A stretch of DNA of 64,000 bases, taken from assembly GCF_003581585.1 (NCBI RefSeq), contig NZ_QXIR01000001.1, positions 1 through 64,000 on the forward strand, given 5' to 3'. The position numbers and the translations under genes were made by a program. The notes under the pieces are model-generated. The model was not told the DNA's origin, did no database searches, and saw only the letters and a list, made by a program, of their open reading frames with translations. This DNA is from Bacillus salacetis (GTDB taxonomy: Bacteria; Bacillota; Bacilli; Bacillales; Bacillaceae_B). Shown here piece by piece: positions 43,023-52,639 of this stretch (within the stretch, counting starts at the first letter, position 1; the number at the start of each line of letters is the position of its first letter).

Positions 43023-44267
43023 TTAAACCCATCCTCTGAATCTTGAAGCTTCCGCCATTTTGCGGGCACCAACCATGTAAGCTGCCAAGCGCATATTGAC
43101 TCTCCGATTGGCTGCAGTGTCATATACATTATTGAAAGCCTCTACCAGTTTCTTATGAAGTTTTTCATTCACTTCTTCTTCTGTCCAGTAGTAACCTTGG
43201 TTGTTCTGCACCCATTCAAAGTAAGAGACTGTTACCCCGCCCGCACTTGCCAGTACGTCAGGCACGAGAAGGATATCTCTCTCGGACAAGATTTTCGTCG
43301 CTTCAAAGGTTGTCGGTCCATTCGCGGCCTCCACAACAATTGACGCTTTTATGTTTTGGGCATTGTCTTCAGTAATTTGGTTGGAAATCGCTGCAGGAAC
43401 AAGGATATCACAATCCAGTTCCAGTAATTCCTTGTTAGAAATAGTGTTTTCAAACAGTGTTGTTACGGTTCCGAAGCTGTCACGGCGATCCAGCAGATAA
43501 TCGATATCCAGGCCTTTCGGGTCATGCAGGGCTCCATGGGCATCAGAAATCGCGATGACTTTTGCACCCGCATCATGCATAAATTTCGCCAAAAAGCTCC
43601 CGGCATTCCCAAATCCTTGGATGACTACGCGTGCCCCTTTGATATCAATGCCTTTTTTCTTGGCAGCTTCCTCGATACAAATGGTAACGCCTTGTGCCGT
43701 AGCCTTTTCACGCCCTTGAGATCCCCCAAGGACCAACGGCTTCCCTGTAATGAAACCAGGAGAGTCGTTTTCACGCAAACGGCTGTATTCATCCATCATC
43801 CAGGCCATGATTTGTGAATTGGTGTATACATCAGGGGCAGGGATGTCTTTGGTAGGGCCGACAATCTGGCTGATTGCCCGGACATATCCGCGGCTGAGTT
43901 TCTCCAGCTCAGTGAAGGACATCGTGCGCGGGTCACAGATGATACCGCCTTTTCCGCCGCCATATGGTAAATCTACAATTCCGCATTTCAGGCTCATCCA
44001 CATGGATAATGCTTTAACTTCTTCTTCATCAACTTCCGGATGGAAGCGGACGCCGCCTTTGGTTGGGCCTACTGCATCATTGTGCTGGGCCCTGTAACCG
44101 GTGAACACCTTGATTTTTCCATCATCCATACGTACAGGGATGCGGACAGTCAGCATTCTCATAGGCTCTTTTAAAAGCTCAAACACTTCCTCACTATAAC
44201 CAAGCTTGCCCAGCGCATCGTTGATTACATGTTGAGTAGATGTAAACAGATTCAGATTTTCTCCCAT
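43023..44267 (-). CDS. gudB: NAD-dependent glutamate dehydrogenase (GudB/RocG)
   Basis: 414 aa. Oxidative deamination of glutamate to 2-oxoglutarate and ammonia. The dimerisation/substrate domain has [11 protein letters not shown] and the catalytic [10 protein letters not shown] (Lys); the Rossmann domain has [13 protein letters not shown]. No 9-bp duplication (as in cryptic B. subtilis gudB) is evident: [11 protein letters not shown] reads normally. It lies next to rocD and rocA, so in function it corresponds to RocG; the two cannot be told apart by name here. RBS AGAGGCG, ATG 44267. Confidence 0.93.
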   Translation of the reverse strand: MGENLNLFTSTQHVINDALGKLGYSEEVFELLKEPMRMLTVRIPVRMDDGKIKVFTGYRAQHNDAVGPTKGGVRFHPEVDEEEVKALSMWMSLKCGIVDLPYGGGKGGIICDPRTMSFTELEKLSRGYVRAISQIVGPTKDIPAPDVYTNSQIMAWMMDEYSRLRENDSPGFITGKPLVLGGSQGREKATAQGVTICIEEAAKKKGIDIKGARVVIQGFGNAGSFLAKFMHDAGAKVIAISDAHGALHDPKGLDIDYLLDRRDSFGTVTTLFENTISNKELLELDCDILVPAAISNQITEDNAQNIKASIVVEAANGPTTFEATKILSERDILLVPDVLASAGGVTVSYFEWVQNNQGYYWTEEEVNEKLHKKLVEAFNNVYDTAANRRVNMRLAAYMVGARKMAEASRFRGWV

Positions 44268-44435
44268 TGAAAAATTCGCCTCTTTATTGTGTAGTCTAAA
44301 ACCGTTGTTATTGTAACATACAACCTGGTAATTACTTAATAGCTGACAAGGAAAATGTATAAATTACTTTTACAGTCTTTTATATCTTATCCATTACAAC
44401 CAAATATACATGAAGGACAACGAAATGAAACAGGA

Positions 44436-45632
44436 TTATTTTGAAAGGACTTTTTGGATGCGCTCTATCGCCCAGTCCAGATCTTCCTCGCTGATCACAA
44501 GCGGAGGTGCGAACCTGATGACCGTTTCGTGTGTCTCTTTACACAATAAGCCTTCTTCTTTCAGTTCTTCACAATAGCTGCGTGCGGGTTCGGTCAGTTC
44601 CACTCCAATAAACAGACCTTTCCCCCGAACTTCCTTGATTTTCGGGTTGTCGATTTCCTTCAGCTTATCCATGAAGTATTCCCCGAGTTTCAATGAACGT
44701 TCAGCGAGTCCTTCATCTTCAAGGACTTCCAAGGAAGCAACTGACACAGCGGATGCCATCGGATTTCCTCCGAATGTAGAACCGTGGGAGCCCGGGTTGA
44801 ATACGCCTAGAACATCTTTATTGGCTACTACACATGAGATTGGGAATACCCCGCCGCCCAGTGCTTTTCCAAGGATATACATATCAGGTTCAACATCTTC
44901 CCACTCACAGGCAAACATTTTGCCGGTACGGGCAAGACCCGCTTGGATTTCATCTGCAATGAACAGGACATTATTTTCTTTACACAGCTTGTAAGCTTCC
45001 TTTAAGAAGCCTTCAGGCGGGATGACAATTCCAGCTTCTCCCTGAATGGGCTCAAGCAAAAATGCTGCCGTATTCGGTGTGATGGCTTCCTTCAATGCAT
45101 CGATATCGCCATAAGGGACAAGGTTGATTCCAGGAAGCATAGGGCCGAATCCGCGCTTATACTCTTCCTCGGAGGATAGTGAAACAGCCGACATGGTACG
45201 CCCGTGGAAGTTTCCTTCGCAGGCAATGATCTCCGCTTGATTATCGGCAACACCTTTTTTGTCATATGCCCAGCGGCGCGCTGTCTTGATTGCAGTCTCT
45301 ACCGCTTCTGCACCTGTATTCATCGGGAGCGCCATATCTTTATTTGTCAATTTGCAGATTTTTTCATACCAAGGTCCCAGCTGGTCATTATGGAACGCAC
45401 GAGAAGTCAAGGTCACGCGGTCTGCCTGGTCTTTAAGAGCCTGGATGATTTTCGGGTGGCGGTGTCCCTGATTCACTGCAGAATAAGCACTTAACATATC
45501 CATATACTTGTTTCCTTCAGGATCCTTAACCCAGACCCCTTCCGCCTCTGAAATGACGATAGGAAGCGGATGATAGTTATTTGCACCATATTCCTGGGTT
45601 TGTTCAATGATAGATTGAGAGTTTCTTGACAT
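44436..45632 (-). CDS. rocD: Ornithine-oxo-acid transaminase
   Basis: 398 aa. PLP enzyme converting ornithine and 2-oxoglutarate to glutamate semialdehyde and glutamate. [39 protein letters not shown] and the PLP-lysine site [13 protein letters not shown] are all present. RBS TAGGAGG, ATG 45632. Downstream of rocA (203 nt) and upstream of gudB; product feeds RocA. No clear sigma-54 site is seen in its own upstream region. Confidence 0.94.
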   Translation of the reverse strand: MSRNSQSIIEQTQEYGANNYHPLPIVISEAEGVWVKDPEGNKYMDMLSAYSAVNQGHRHPKIIQALKDQADRVTLTSRAFHNDQLGPWYEKICKLTNKDMALPMNTGAEAVETAIKTARRWAYDKKGVADNQAEIIACEGNFHGRTMSAVSLSSEEEYKRGFGPMLPGINLVPYGDIDALKEAITPNTAAFLLEPIQGEAGIVIPPEGFLKEAYKLCKENNVLFIADEIQAGLARTGKMFACEWEDVEPDMYILGKALGGGVFPISCVVANKDVLGVFNPGSHGSTFGGNPMASAVSVASLEVLEDEGLAERSLKLGEYFMDKLKEIDNPKIKEVRGKGLFIGVELTEPARSYCEELKEEGLLCKETHETVIRFAPPLVISEEDLDWAIERIQKVLSK

Positions 45633-45797
45633 TTTATCTTCCTCCTAATCATTATCTATATAGTTGAAAATCGGCTGCTGGTTCACGGCCTTCATTGGAG
45701 AACCGGCACTTTCAATCCGGCAGCTCTGATAAAAACATTGTAAAAAGCTCAATTCTGGTTAAGTATCCGATTAATCTTAATATGTCTGGTTATAATC

Positions 45798-45825
45798 AAT
45801 GGAGCCTCCTTATGAAGGCTCCATT
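45798..45825 (-). terminator. Hairpin after rocA
   Basis: AATGGAGCC / GGCTCCATT perfect stem. The following U run is poor, so termination may be partial and rocD may be partly read through from rocA. Confidence 0.5.
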
Positions 45826-45835
45826 ATTTGTAGTT

Positions 45836-47386
45836 TTATAGCATTTCAGAAGTTGTTTTAGCCTGCATGTGAAGAAGCAGGTAGTCAGGTCCGCCTGCCT
45901 TCGAATCCGTACCGGACATGTTGAAACCGCCGAATGGCTGATATCCAACGATTGCTCCAGTACATCCGCGGTTGAAGTAAAGGTTTCCGACATGGAAATC
46001 TTCACGGGCCTGTTCGATGTGCGCACGGTTGTTTGTGATGACCGCGCCAGTCAATCCGTATTCAGTGTTGTTTGCAACCTCGATTGCATGGTCGAAGTCC
46101 TTCGCTTTCGCAAATGCCACGACTGGTCCGAAGATTTCTTCTTTCATGATGCGTGCTTCAGGATCAACGTGAGCAAAGATCGTCGGCTTGATGAAATAAC
46201 CTTTGGAGTCGTCCCCTTCTCCACCGATCATCAATTCGCCTTCTTCTTTACCAATTTCAATGTAGCTCATGATCTTATCGAATGCTGCCTGGTCATTAAC
46301 AGGTCCCATGAATGTTTCACGGTCTGTTGTATCTCCAAGAGTCAATTCTTTTGTCAGTTCAACGGCACGTTCAAGAACCTGATCGTAAACGTCCTCAACG
46401 ATGATTGCACGGGAACACGCAGAACATTTTTGCCCTGAGAATCCGAATGCGGATGCAACGATCGATTTCGCAGCAAGCTCTAAATCAGCTTCCTTGTCAA
46501 CGACGATTGTATCCTTACCACCCATTTCAGCGATTACACGCTTCAGCCAGATTTGGCCAGGATTCACTTTTGCAGCGCGTTCGTAGATGCGTGTACCTAC
46601 ATCGCGGGATCCTGTGAATGAAACGAAACGTGTTTTTGGATGGTCAACAATATAGTCTCCCATTTCAGAACCGCTTCCAGGAATGAAGTTAATAACGCCT
46701 TTAGGAAGTCCGGCTTCCTCAAGGACTTCGATGAACTTAGCTGCAACAACAGGAGTCGTTGAAGCTGGCTTAAGAAGCACAGTATTACCTGATACGATTG
46801 CAGCAACAGCTGTACCGGCCATGATGGCGAACGCGAAGTTCCAAGGGGAAATGACTACACCTACTCCCAGTGGAATGTAGTTGAATTGATTGTATTCGCC
46901 CGGACGGCTTTCTACTTTGAAGCCTTCAGCAATACGAAGCATTTGGCGACCGTAATATTCCATGAAGTCAATTGCTTCTGCCGTATCTGCATCCGCTTCG
47001 TTCCAAGGCTTTCCTGCTTCCCTTACAAGGATTGCAGAGAATTCATGCTTGCGGCGGCGTACAATTGCAGCAGCCTTGAACAGGATATCTGCACGTGTTT
47101 CCGGTTTTACTTTTCTCCAAGTCTGGAATGTTTCATAAGCTTCGTTCATTGCTTTTTCAGCCAATTCACGGCTTGCTTTGGAAACGCGTCCCACAACCTG
47201 CTCTTTGTTTGCCGGATTCACTGAAACGATCTTGTCTTCAGTCGTGATTTTCTCTCCGCCGATAGTCAACGGATAATCCTGCCCTAAATAGCTGTCCACC
47301 AGTTCAAGGCCCTCTTTAAAGGCTTTTTGATTTTCTTCTTTCGAGAAATCTGTGAATGGTTCATGTTTGTACGGAATCAATTTCAT
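45836..47386 (-). CDS. rocA: L-glutamate gamma-semialdehyde (1-pyrroline-5-carboxylate) dehydrogenase
   Basis: 516 aa. Oxidises glutamate semialdehyde to glutamate with NAD+. [16 protein letters not shown], the NAD site FTGSRDVG, catalytic Glu in AEMGGKD and Cys in [11 protein letters not shown] are present; the late GVEPFGG-like motif reads [24 protein letters not shown] 47386. Divergent from rocR. The promoter region carries TGCAA inverted repeats and overlapping sigma-A and sigma-54-like elements. Confidence 0.95.
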   Translation of the reverse strand: MKLIPYKHEPFTDFSKEENQKAFKEGLELVDSYLGQDYPLTIGGEKITTEDKIVSVNPANKEQVVGRVSKASRELAEKAMNEAYETFQTWRKVKPETRADILFKAAAIVRRRKHEFSAILVREAGKPWNEADADTAEAIDFMEYYGRQMLRIAEGFKVESRPGEYNQFNYIPLGVGVVISPWNFAFAIMAGTAVAAIVSGNTVLLKPASTTPVVAAKFIEVLEEAGLPKGVINFIPGSGSEMGDYIVDHPKTRFVSFTGSRDVGTRIYERAAKVNPGQIWLKRVIAEMGGKDTIVVDKEADLELAAKSIVASAFGFSGQKCSACSRAIIVEDVYDQVLERAVELTKELTLGDTTDRETFMGPVNDQAAFDKIMSYIEIGKEEGELMIGGEGDDSKGYFIKPTIFAHVDPEARIMKEEIFGPVVAFAKAKDFDHAIEVANNTEYGLTGAVITNNRAHIEQAREDFHVGNLYFNRGCTGAIVGYQPFGGFNMSGTDSKAGGPDYLLLHMQAKTTSEML

Positions 47387-47442
47387 TTCCCCCTTTATTT
47401 AGAATAAAAATTAGTATTTTTATATATTTGCAGGGTGAATAC

Positions 47443-47535
47443 GCAAAAAAAATTTGCAATAAGAAAACCCTTACAGATATAATAATGCAAAAGATAGTTG
47501 CATTTTTCAAGCCTTTTGCTTAATTTTCTAAAATA
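47443..47535. promoter_or_regulatory. rocA-rocR control region
   Basis: AATGCAA-N7-TTGCATT (47484-47504) and GCAAA-N5-TTTGC (47443-47457) are inverted repeats that could bind RocR. On the minus strand GG-N10-GC (AAGGCTTGAAAAATGC, 47500-47515) is a weak sigma-54 match. It overlaps TTGAAA-N17-CATTAT, a fair sigma-A promoter. AATTTTCTAAAAT (47522 on) is a partial CodY-like box. Confidence 0.5.
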
Positions 47536-47729
47536 AATTATAAAAATGACCGCATCATATGTATGCAATGGCATTTTGATTCATTTATTTCAAGGGCTGG
47601 TGCTTGCTGAAAAACTATCTTGCACATTACACTATTACACTGTGAAACAGCCTTTCAAACTTATAAACCTGAATCTTATAAAAATTCTAGAGTTTTTTCA
47701 GGGGCAGTACATAAAAGGGGAGAAATAAG

Positions 47730-49139
47730 ATGTTTGTGAACGGGATGCAAGAGTTGGTTTATCTCTATGAAAACGTGTTGGACTCTATAGATGCAGGCGT
47801 TCATGTAATCAATTCAGCAGGAAAAACCATTATCTATAATAAAAAAATGAGAGTCATCGAGGGAATGGATGTCGAGGATGTCCTCGATAAGACTTTGCTT
47901 GAAGTCTTTGAATTCAATTACGGGGAAGAAAGTACACTGTTAAATGTGCTTCGGACCGGAAGGCCGGCACTGAATGTCAAGCAAACGTACTTCAATGTGA
48001 AAGGCAGTGAAATCACCACCATCAATAATACCTATCCGGTTATTCATGAAGGTGCCATCATCGGGGCTATGGAGATTGCCCGGGATATCACCAAGCTCGA
48101 AAAACTCATCCGCGAAAACCGGACAAAAAAAGATGAACCGACCTATACATTCAGTCATATCATCGGGAAAAACCTGCGCTTGAAAGAAGTCCTTGAAAAC
48201 AGCAGGCGGGCTGCCAAAACCACTTCCCCTGTTTTGATTGTCGGGGAAACCGGTACCGGAAAGGAACTCTTTGCGCACAGCATTCACAACAGCAGCCCCA
48301 GGGCGAAGAATTCTTTGATCAATCAAAATTGTTCCGCACTGCCGGACACTGTTATGGAAGAACTTTTATTCGGTGTCAACAAAGAGGATTCAGGGGAAAC
48401 AATCGATAACCCGGGACTTTTTGAACAGGCGGAAAGCGGAACATTGATTTTGGATGAAATCAATAGTCTCAGCCCAACGCTCCAAACAAAATTATTAAGG
48501 GTGCTGAGGGAAAGGAAAGTCCGCAGGCTCGGATCCACAGTTGACAGGCCGATCGACTGCAGAATGGTGTGTACAATAAATGAAGATCCCATAGACGCCA
48601 TTTCTGAAGGCAGGCTGAAAAAAGAGCTCTATTACCAATTGAGTGTCGTTTCCATCTTCATCCCTCCATTAAGGGAACGGATGGAAGACCTGGAGACTTT
48701 GCTCGCCTTCTTTATCGAAAAGTACAACGGACTGTTCGGGATGGCTGTCCAAGGCCTTGAAGATTCAGTATATGAAAGATTTAAAAACTATGAGTGGCCG
48801 GGAAATGTACGTGAACTCGAGCATGTCATTGAAGGCGCCTTTAATCTGATGGATTCAGGAAGCAGGATCAGTTACAACCAGCTTCCGGTTCACTTCAGGC
48901 AGCGGACCCAGCTTTCAAACGAGCTGGAACTTATTAATACCGCTGAAGATTTTCTTTTTGATGGTGATAGAGAAATCAAGCCGCTTGAAGACTATATCGC
49001 AGAAGCAGAAACGTATTACATCCAGAAAGCCCTTTTACATCATGACTATAATGTCACCAAAACCGCTAAGGCACTTGGGATGAGCAGGCAGAATCTTCAA
49101 TATCGGATCAAGAAATTTGATATTGAACGCCCTGATTGA
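47730..49139 (+). CDS. rocR: RocR-type regulator (PAS, AAA+, Fis HTH) lacking GAFTGA
   Basis: 469 aa. Activator of arginine and ornithine catabolism genes in B. subtilis. PAS domain (about 10-120), AAA+ domain with Walker A GETGTGKE (172-179) and Walker B LILDE (239-243), and a C-terminal Fis-type helix-turn-helix (TKTAKALGMSRQNLQYRIKK). The segment where the sigma-54 contact loop GAFTGA belongs reads EDSGET (219-224, in FGVNKEDSGETIDNPGLFE), so the loop motif is gone although the flanks are conserved. This argues against normal sigma-54 activation. RBS AAGGGGAG, ATG 47730. Confidence 0.88.
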   Translation: MFVNGMQELVYLYENVLDSIDAGVHVINSAGKTIIYNKKMRVIEGMDVEDVLDKTLLEVFEFNYGEESTLLNVLRTGRPALNVKQTYFNVKGSEITTINNTYPVIHEGAIIGAMEIARDITKLEKLIRENRTKKDEPTYTFSHIIGKNLRLKEVLENSRRAAKTTSPVLIVGETGTGKELFAHSIHNSSPRAKNSLINQNCSALPDTVMEELLFGVNKEDSGETIDNPGLFEQAESGTLILDEINSLSPTLQTKLLRVLRERKVRRLGSTVDRPIDCRMVCTINEDPIDAISEGRLKKELYYQLSVVSIFIPPLRERMEDLETLLAFFIEKYNGLFGMAVQGLEDSVYERFKNYEWPGNVRELEHVIEGAFNLMDSGSRISYNQLPVHFRQRTQLSNELELINTAEDFLFDGDREIKPLEDYIAEAETYYIQKALLHHDYNVTKTAKALGMSRQNLQYRIKKFDIERPD

Positions 49140-49198
49140 ACTCTCTGCACAAAGAATTCCCCTTCTTATGGGGAGGGCACTGCAAAGTCCGACAAAAA

Positions 49199-49243
49199 TA
49201 AAAGGCATCATCGTTCATTTCACAGAACGATGATGCCTTTTAT
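49199..49243 (+). terminator. Terminator after rocR
   Basis: AAAAGGCATCATCGTTC and perfect complement, 8-nt loop, then TTTTAT. Confidence 0.9.
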
Positions 49244-49303
49244 ACTTCAGGTTTTGTAAAGAGTGTGGATTTCCGATCCAGCTGCGACTACGCGGGGCGG
49301 TGA

Positions 49304-49634
49304 ATAAAAAGCGGAAGCGGCCGATCAGCGACGCACAGATTGGAGGGCTGTCGCATGAGATAAAGGAATCACGAAGAACGGAGTGATTCGATGATGACTT
49401 ATCGCAAGGAGAGAGACCGAAATCTGCTAGTCGTTGGCCGCTGGAGCTGGATCGGCCTCCTCAGCTTCGCCTGCGGGGTCTCACTTATCAAAAGCGGAAG
49501 GGGCCGTTCAACGACGTACGGATTGGAGGGCTTCTGTATGAGATAAAGGAATCACAACGAACAGAGTGAGTTGATGATGACTTATCGCAAGGAAGGAGCC
49601 TGAAATCCGCTAGTCGTTGGCCACTGCAGCTAGA
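49304..49634. repeat. Two type-B structured repeats
   Basis: Copies at 49304-49451 and 49489-49634. Each begins AAAAGCGGAAG, contains GCATGAGATAAAGGAATCAC-like and GATGATGACTTATCGCAAGG-like blocks and ends GGCCGCTGGAGCTGGA (or a variant). The ends pair: AGCGGCC / GGCCGCT, then CAGCGAC or CAACGAC with GTCGTTG. Related to the type-B copies at 60622-60770 and 61027-61174. Confidence 0.85.
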
Positions 49635-50091
49635 CGGGTCCCGCTAATCCAGCAGGAGATCGCATACCTTCCACTCCAATCAACGTGGAAAAACAAGATT
49701 AACGACAAATAGTATACTTACTGAACATCATAGTTTGTTGTTGAATCAGTGGAAATAATAGTAGGTATCATTGTCTGCTCCTTTTTCACCTTGCCATGCT
49801 TTCCCAATAGCCATGTGCAGTGCTTGCAGAGATATATAGAAAAAAGCAGACTATGCTTCCTTTTGGAGAAAGAGTCAGCTTATTTTTTGTCATTTCCAAG
49901 TCGGTTATAAAACTCTGAAGTTTTTAGTGCCCCTCCTTCTGTAGAAAGGTTTTTTTTTACTAATGAAAAGGGACTTTATCGATAGGTACAGAAAACTCGT
50001 CGATAGAAATCGTCAGAGCGACGATAGAACTGCCAAGGTCGCAGATAGACTCCACCCCCTACCCTGTTTGCCGGTCCAGCAATTCGAACAC
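49635..50091. other. Intergenic region with GATAGA motifs
   Basis: No convincing ORF. At 49976-50052 four GATAG(A/G) motifs recur every 20-25 bp (ATCGATAGG, GTCGATAGA, GACGATAGA, GCAGATAGA). One more such motif lies at 54702. Function unknown. Confidence 0.5.
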
Positions 50092-50122
50092 AAAAAAGGA
50101 CCGGCCACATAAGCCGGTCCTT
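50092..50122 (-). terminator. Terminator of yugI
   Basis: AAGGACCGGC / GCCGGTCCTT perfect stem with T run on the minus strand. Confidence 0.9.
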
Positions 50123-50130
50123 CCACGATA

Positions 50131-50544
50131 TTACTTCTTGATTAGATCTTCACGCTCTGATTGCTCGATCCACTCTTCAAGCTTGTCTTTAAGAGTGTTG
50201 AAGCCAGTTGGAGCAGCTTCAGCGGCAGGAGCAGATTTAACGCTTCCTTGGCGACGCTTAGGCTTTTTCGCAGCAGCGGCCTTAGGCTCTTCTGCAGGCG
50301 CTTCTTGAGTCGCGCGGATTGATAAGCTGATTTTGCCTGCTGCTTCGTCGACAGACAATACTTTTACTGTTACTTCATCGCCAACGCTAAGATGCTCGTT
50401 TACATCTTTAACGAATCCGTGTGTGATTTCAGAAATATGAACAAGTCCTTGTGTATTTTCATCAAGAGCAACAAATGCACCATATGGCTGAATGCCTGTT
50501 ACTTTACCTGTTACAACGTTTCCTGTTTCGTATTTTGTACTCAT
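50131..50544 (-). CDS. yugI: S1 RNA-binding domain protein YugI (general stress protein 13)
   Basis: 137 aa. S1 domain (about 6-78: VVTGKVTGIQPYGAFVALDEN, VHISEITHGFVKD, GDEVTVKVLSVDEAAGKISLS given in parts) followed by a linker rich in Ala, Pro, Lys and Glu (APAEEPKAAAAKKPKRR) and a short acidic end. It binds RNA or the ribosome; induced by stress in B. subtilis. RBS TAGGAG, ATG 50544. Single gene with terminator. Confidence 0.93.
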   Translation of the reverse strand: MSTKYETGNVVTGKVTGIQPYGAFVALDENTQGLVHISEITHGFVKDVNEHLSVGDEVTVKVLSVDEAAGKISLSIRATQEAPAEEPKAAAAKKPKRRQGSVKSAPAAEAAPTGFNTLKDKLEEWIEQSEREDLIKK

Positions 50545-50689
50545 GGGAACAACTCCTAATTATATATAAATTTTCTCCTTTTTACGCAATTATAAATTAT
50601 ATCACAGATGGCGAACATACGCAAAAGTTCTCTATATATATTAAGTATTTTCCCTTTTTGCCAATACAAAAACATTCTTATTGATAATT

Positions 50690-51925
50690 TTAAAGCTCGT
50701 ATTCCATATAAAAGCCGTCCCAATTTTCCGGTTTGGCAAACTGATTTTCCATCAGTTTATTATAGTAAGGCTGTATCCTCGCTGCCGTCTTTGAATCAGG
50801 ATATTTCTCCATCAGTTTTTCAAAAGATTCTTTAACATCTTCCTTCAGCACACCCTCATCATTGAAGATGGATTGAGAGGACGAACCTTTCACATAAGCC
50901 CTTAGTAATGTGCTGTACTCAATCCTGAATTGTTCAAGAAACTCCGAGCCAGGGGGCAGGTTTTCAAGCACACTCTCATATAGCAGGAGGTCTCCTCCCG
51001 CCCTTACCCAATTGGTGGTTATGACCCCTCCATTCAAACTGGCCGGCAGTCCCTCCAGCGTCAAAACATTCATATACACTTCAGGGAGTTCTGAAGATGA
51101 GAGGAATTCTTTAAGAAAATGCGCATCCATCTTTGCCGAGAAGCGTCCTTCGGATTGAGAATAATCCAATGATATTCCATTGCCTACAGCACCTTCTGCC
51201 AGTGTAATCAACTTATCAGAGTACTGTTTTTTCCGTTCCAGTAAGATATCGCGTTCCTCAAGGCGGCCCTGCTGAATTTCCGTTTCCCATTCTTTTCTGT
51301 GCTGTTCAATTCCTGCTTCATATGCTGAAAGAAGGCCCTTTTGTACTTCCAGATAATTCTTGACCCATAGATCTGCCTTTTCTTTGGAAAGTGACTTCCC
51401 TGTCAATCCAGTGATCATCTGGGCTGGGGTTTTCAGGATATCATCTACGTTTGAGTTAATCATTGCGACAGTATCTGTACCCTCGTACATGGACATTCTC
51501 CCATCCTTGATCGTTTGTTTCGCATAAGATACATATGCTTCTGCGGACGTCCCCATTTCGGTCTGCCTGAATCCCTCTTCTGTCAATCCCAGGCTTCCCA
51601 TTGCTTGCATGCGTCGGACTTTGTAATGCTTTTCGATTTCTTCGATGTTTTTTGCCACTTCTTCCGACGTCATTACTGACTGCTGGCCGTTCTGTAGATT
51701 TCCCTCTTGACTGCCCGTAAACTGGAATACCAGCACTGAAGAGATCAGCAGGACACCTATGAAACTTGCTGCGTATGGCCAGTGAATGAGTTTCCGTCTG
51801 GATTTCTTTGGTTTCTGCTCGTTTTCAATAGCTTTTAGGACATTGGAAACATCCGTTTGTCCGGGCATCCGCTTGTAGTTGTTATTGAGAAGCTCCATCC
51901 GTTTTTCCAGCATCTTATCATCCAT
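50690..51925 (-). CDS. Putative membrane anti-sigma factor of the adjacent ECF sigma
   Basis: 411 aa. Cytosolic N-terminus (about 1-45) with basic stretch PKKSRRK, one membrane helix (about 50-67) and a large extracellular domain (about 70-411) that is helical and has no motif I know. This topology and position fit an anti-sigma factor. ATG 51925 is used: GGAGG lies 9 nt upstream and the start overlaps the sigma stop codon by 8 nt, so translation is coupled. It lacks the zinc-binding HxxxCxxC motif. The external domain may sense an envelope signal. Confidence 0.7.
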   Translation of the reverse strand: MDDKMLEKRMELLNNNYKRMPGQTDVSNVLKAIENEQKPKKSRRKLIHWPYAASFIGVLLISSVLVFQFTGSQEGNLQNGQQSVMTSEEVAKNIEEIEKHYKVRRMQAMGSLGLTEEGFRQTEMGTSAEAYVSYAKQTIKDGRMSMYEGTDTVAMINSNVDDILKTPAQMITGLTGKSLSKEKADLWVKNYLEVQKGLLSAYEAGIEQHRKEWETEIQQGRLEERDILLERKKQYSDKLITLAEGAVGNGISLDYSQSEGRFSAKMDAHFLKEFLSSSELPEVYMNVLTLEGLPASLNGGVITTNWVRAGGDLLLYESVLENLPPGSEFLEQFRIEYSTLLRAYVKGSSSQSIFNDEGVLKEDVKESFEKLMEKYPDSKTAARIQPYYNKLMENQFAKPENWDGFYMEYEL

Positions 51926-52478
51926 GGTTTTCATCCTCCTTTTTTTCAGCCTGCAGCAGCGCTTTCTTCAGCATGTTTTTCCCGCGCAGCAGCCTTGTCT
52001 TCACTGTGGATAGATTCAAAGACAGGATCTCCTGAATTTCTTCATATTTTTTTTCATGGAAATAGTAAAGAATAATCGGAAGCCGGTATTTTTCATCCAG
52101 GCTTTGAATACTTTCATGAAGCAGTCTGTCCTCTTCTTCCCTGAAGAAGGTTTCTTCAGGCAGGGATGAAGGCTCCGTCAGGGAATCTTTGGCCAGTTTT
52201 TCCGTTTTTAGCTGATGCCTGTTTTCCTTTCTAAGGAAATCCCGAGTGACATTAAGCGTGATTTTATAAAGCCAGGTTGTGAATTTAGAATGTGAAAACT
52301 GGTGCAGGAACCGGTAAACCCTGATGAACACTTCCTGTGAAATGTCTTGGATATCACCGTTTGAAGCCCCCATTTGAAAAGCGAAGCGCTCGACAACCGG
52401 GGCGTAATACTTGACCAATTCCCCGTAGGCAAATAAATTTCCGTTTTGTGCCTGTCTTATAAGATACTCGTTTTCCAC
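51918..52478 (-). CDS. ECF-type RNA polymerase sigma factor
   Basis: 186 aa. Sigma region 2 (about 5-75, with DISQEVFIRVYRFLHQF for -10 recognition and melting) and region 4 (about 125-180, YEEIQEILSLNLSTVKTRLLRGK, a helix-turn-helix). GTG 52478 is the start because GGGGGACT lies just before it; the longer frame starts inside the ECF promoter at 52514-52540. It probably transcribes its own operon. Which B. subtilis ECF factor it matches is unclear. Confidence 0.88.
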   Translation of the reverse strand: MENEYLIRQAQNGNLFAYGELVKYYAPVVERFAFQMGASNGDIQDISQEVFIRVYRFLHQFSHSKFTTWLYKITLNVTRDFLRKENRHQLKTEKLAKDSLTEPSSLPEETFFREEEDRLLHESIQSLDEKYRLPIILYYFHEKKYEEIQEILSLNLSTVKTRLLRGKNMLKKALLQAEKKEDENHG

Positions 52479-52513
52479 AATCAGTCCCCCTTTCCTTTTA
52501 TTTGTAATTATGA

Positions 52514-52540
52514 AACGCTGGTTTTCCAGTAATTGTTTCA
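52514..52540 (-). promoter_or_regulatory. Autogenous ECF promoter
   Basis: Minus strand TGAAAC (52535-52540), 17-bp spacer, CGTT (52514-52517). It matches the ECF consensus and lies 36 nt before the sigma start codon. The region is nearly palindromic (TGAAACGCTGG-TTTT-CCAG...GTTTCA). Confidence 0.72.
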
Positions 52541-52639
52541 TGAAATAAGTAAATATATCTGATTATTTTAAATCATCTATACACTGGGTGAAAAACATAG
52601 TAAGATGGTGAAATCATCTGGAGAAAGGAGAGAAAATTT

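Noticed and set aside
43023-44267. Cryptic gudB with a 9-bp duplication as in B. subtilis 168
   Set aside because: The active-site region reads normally and no direct duplication is seen.
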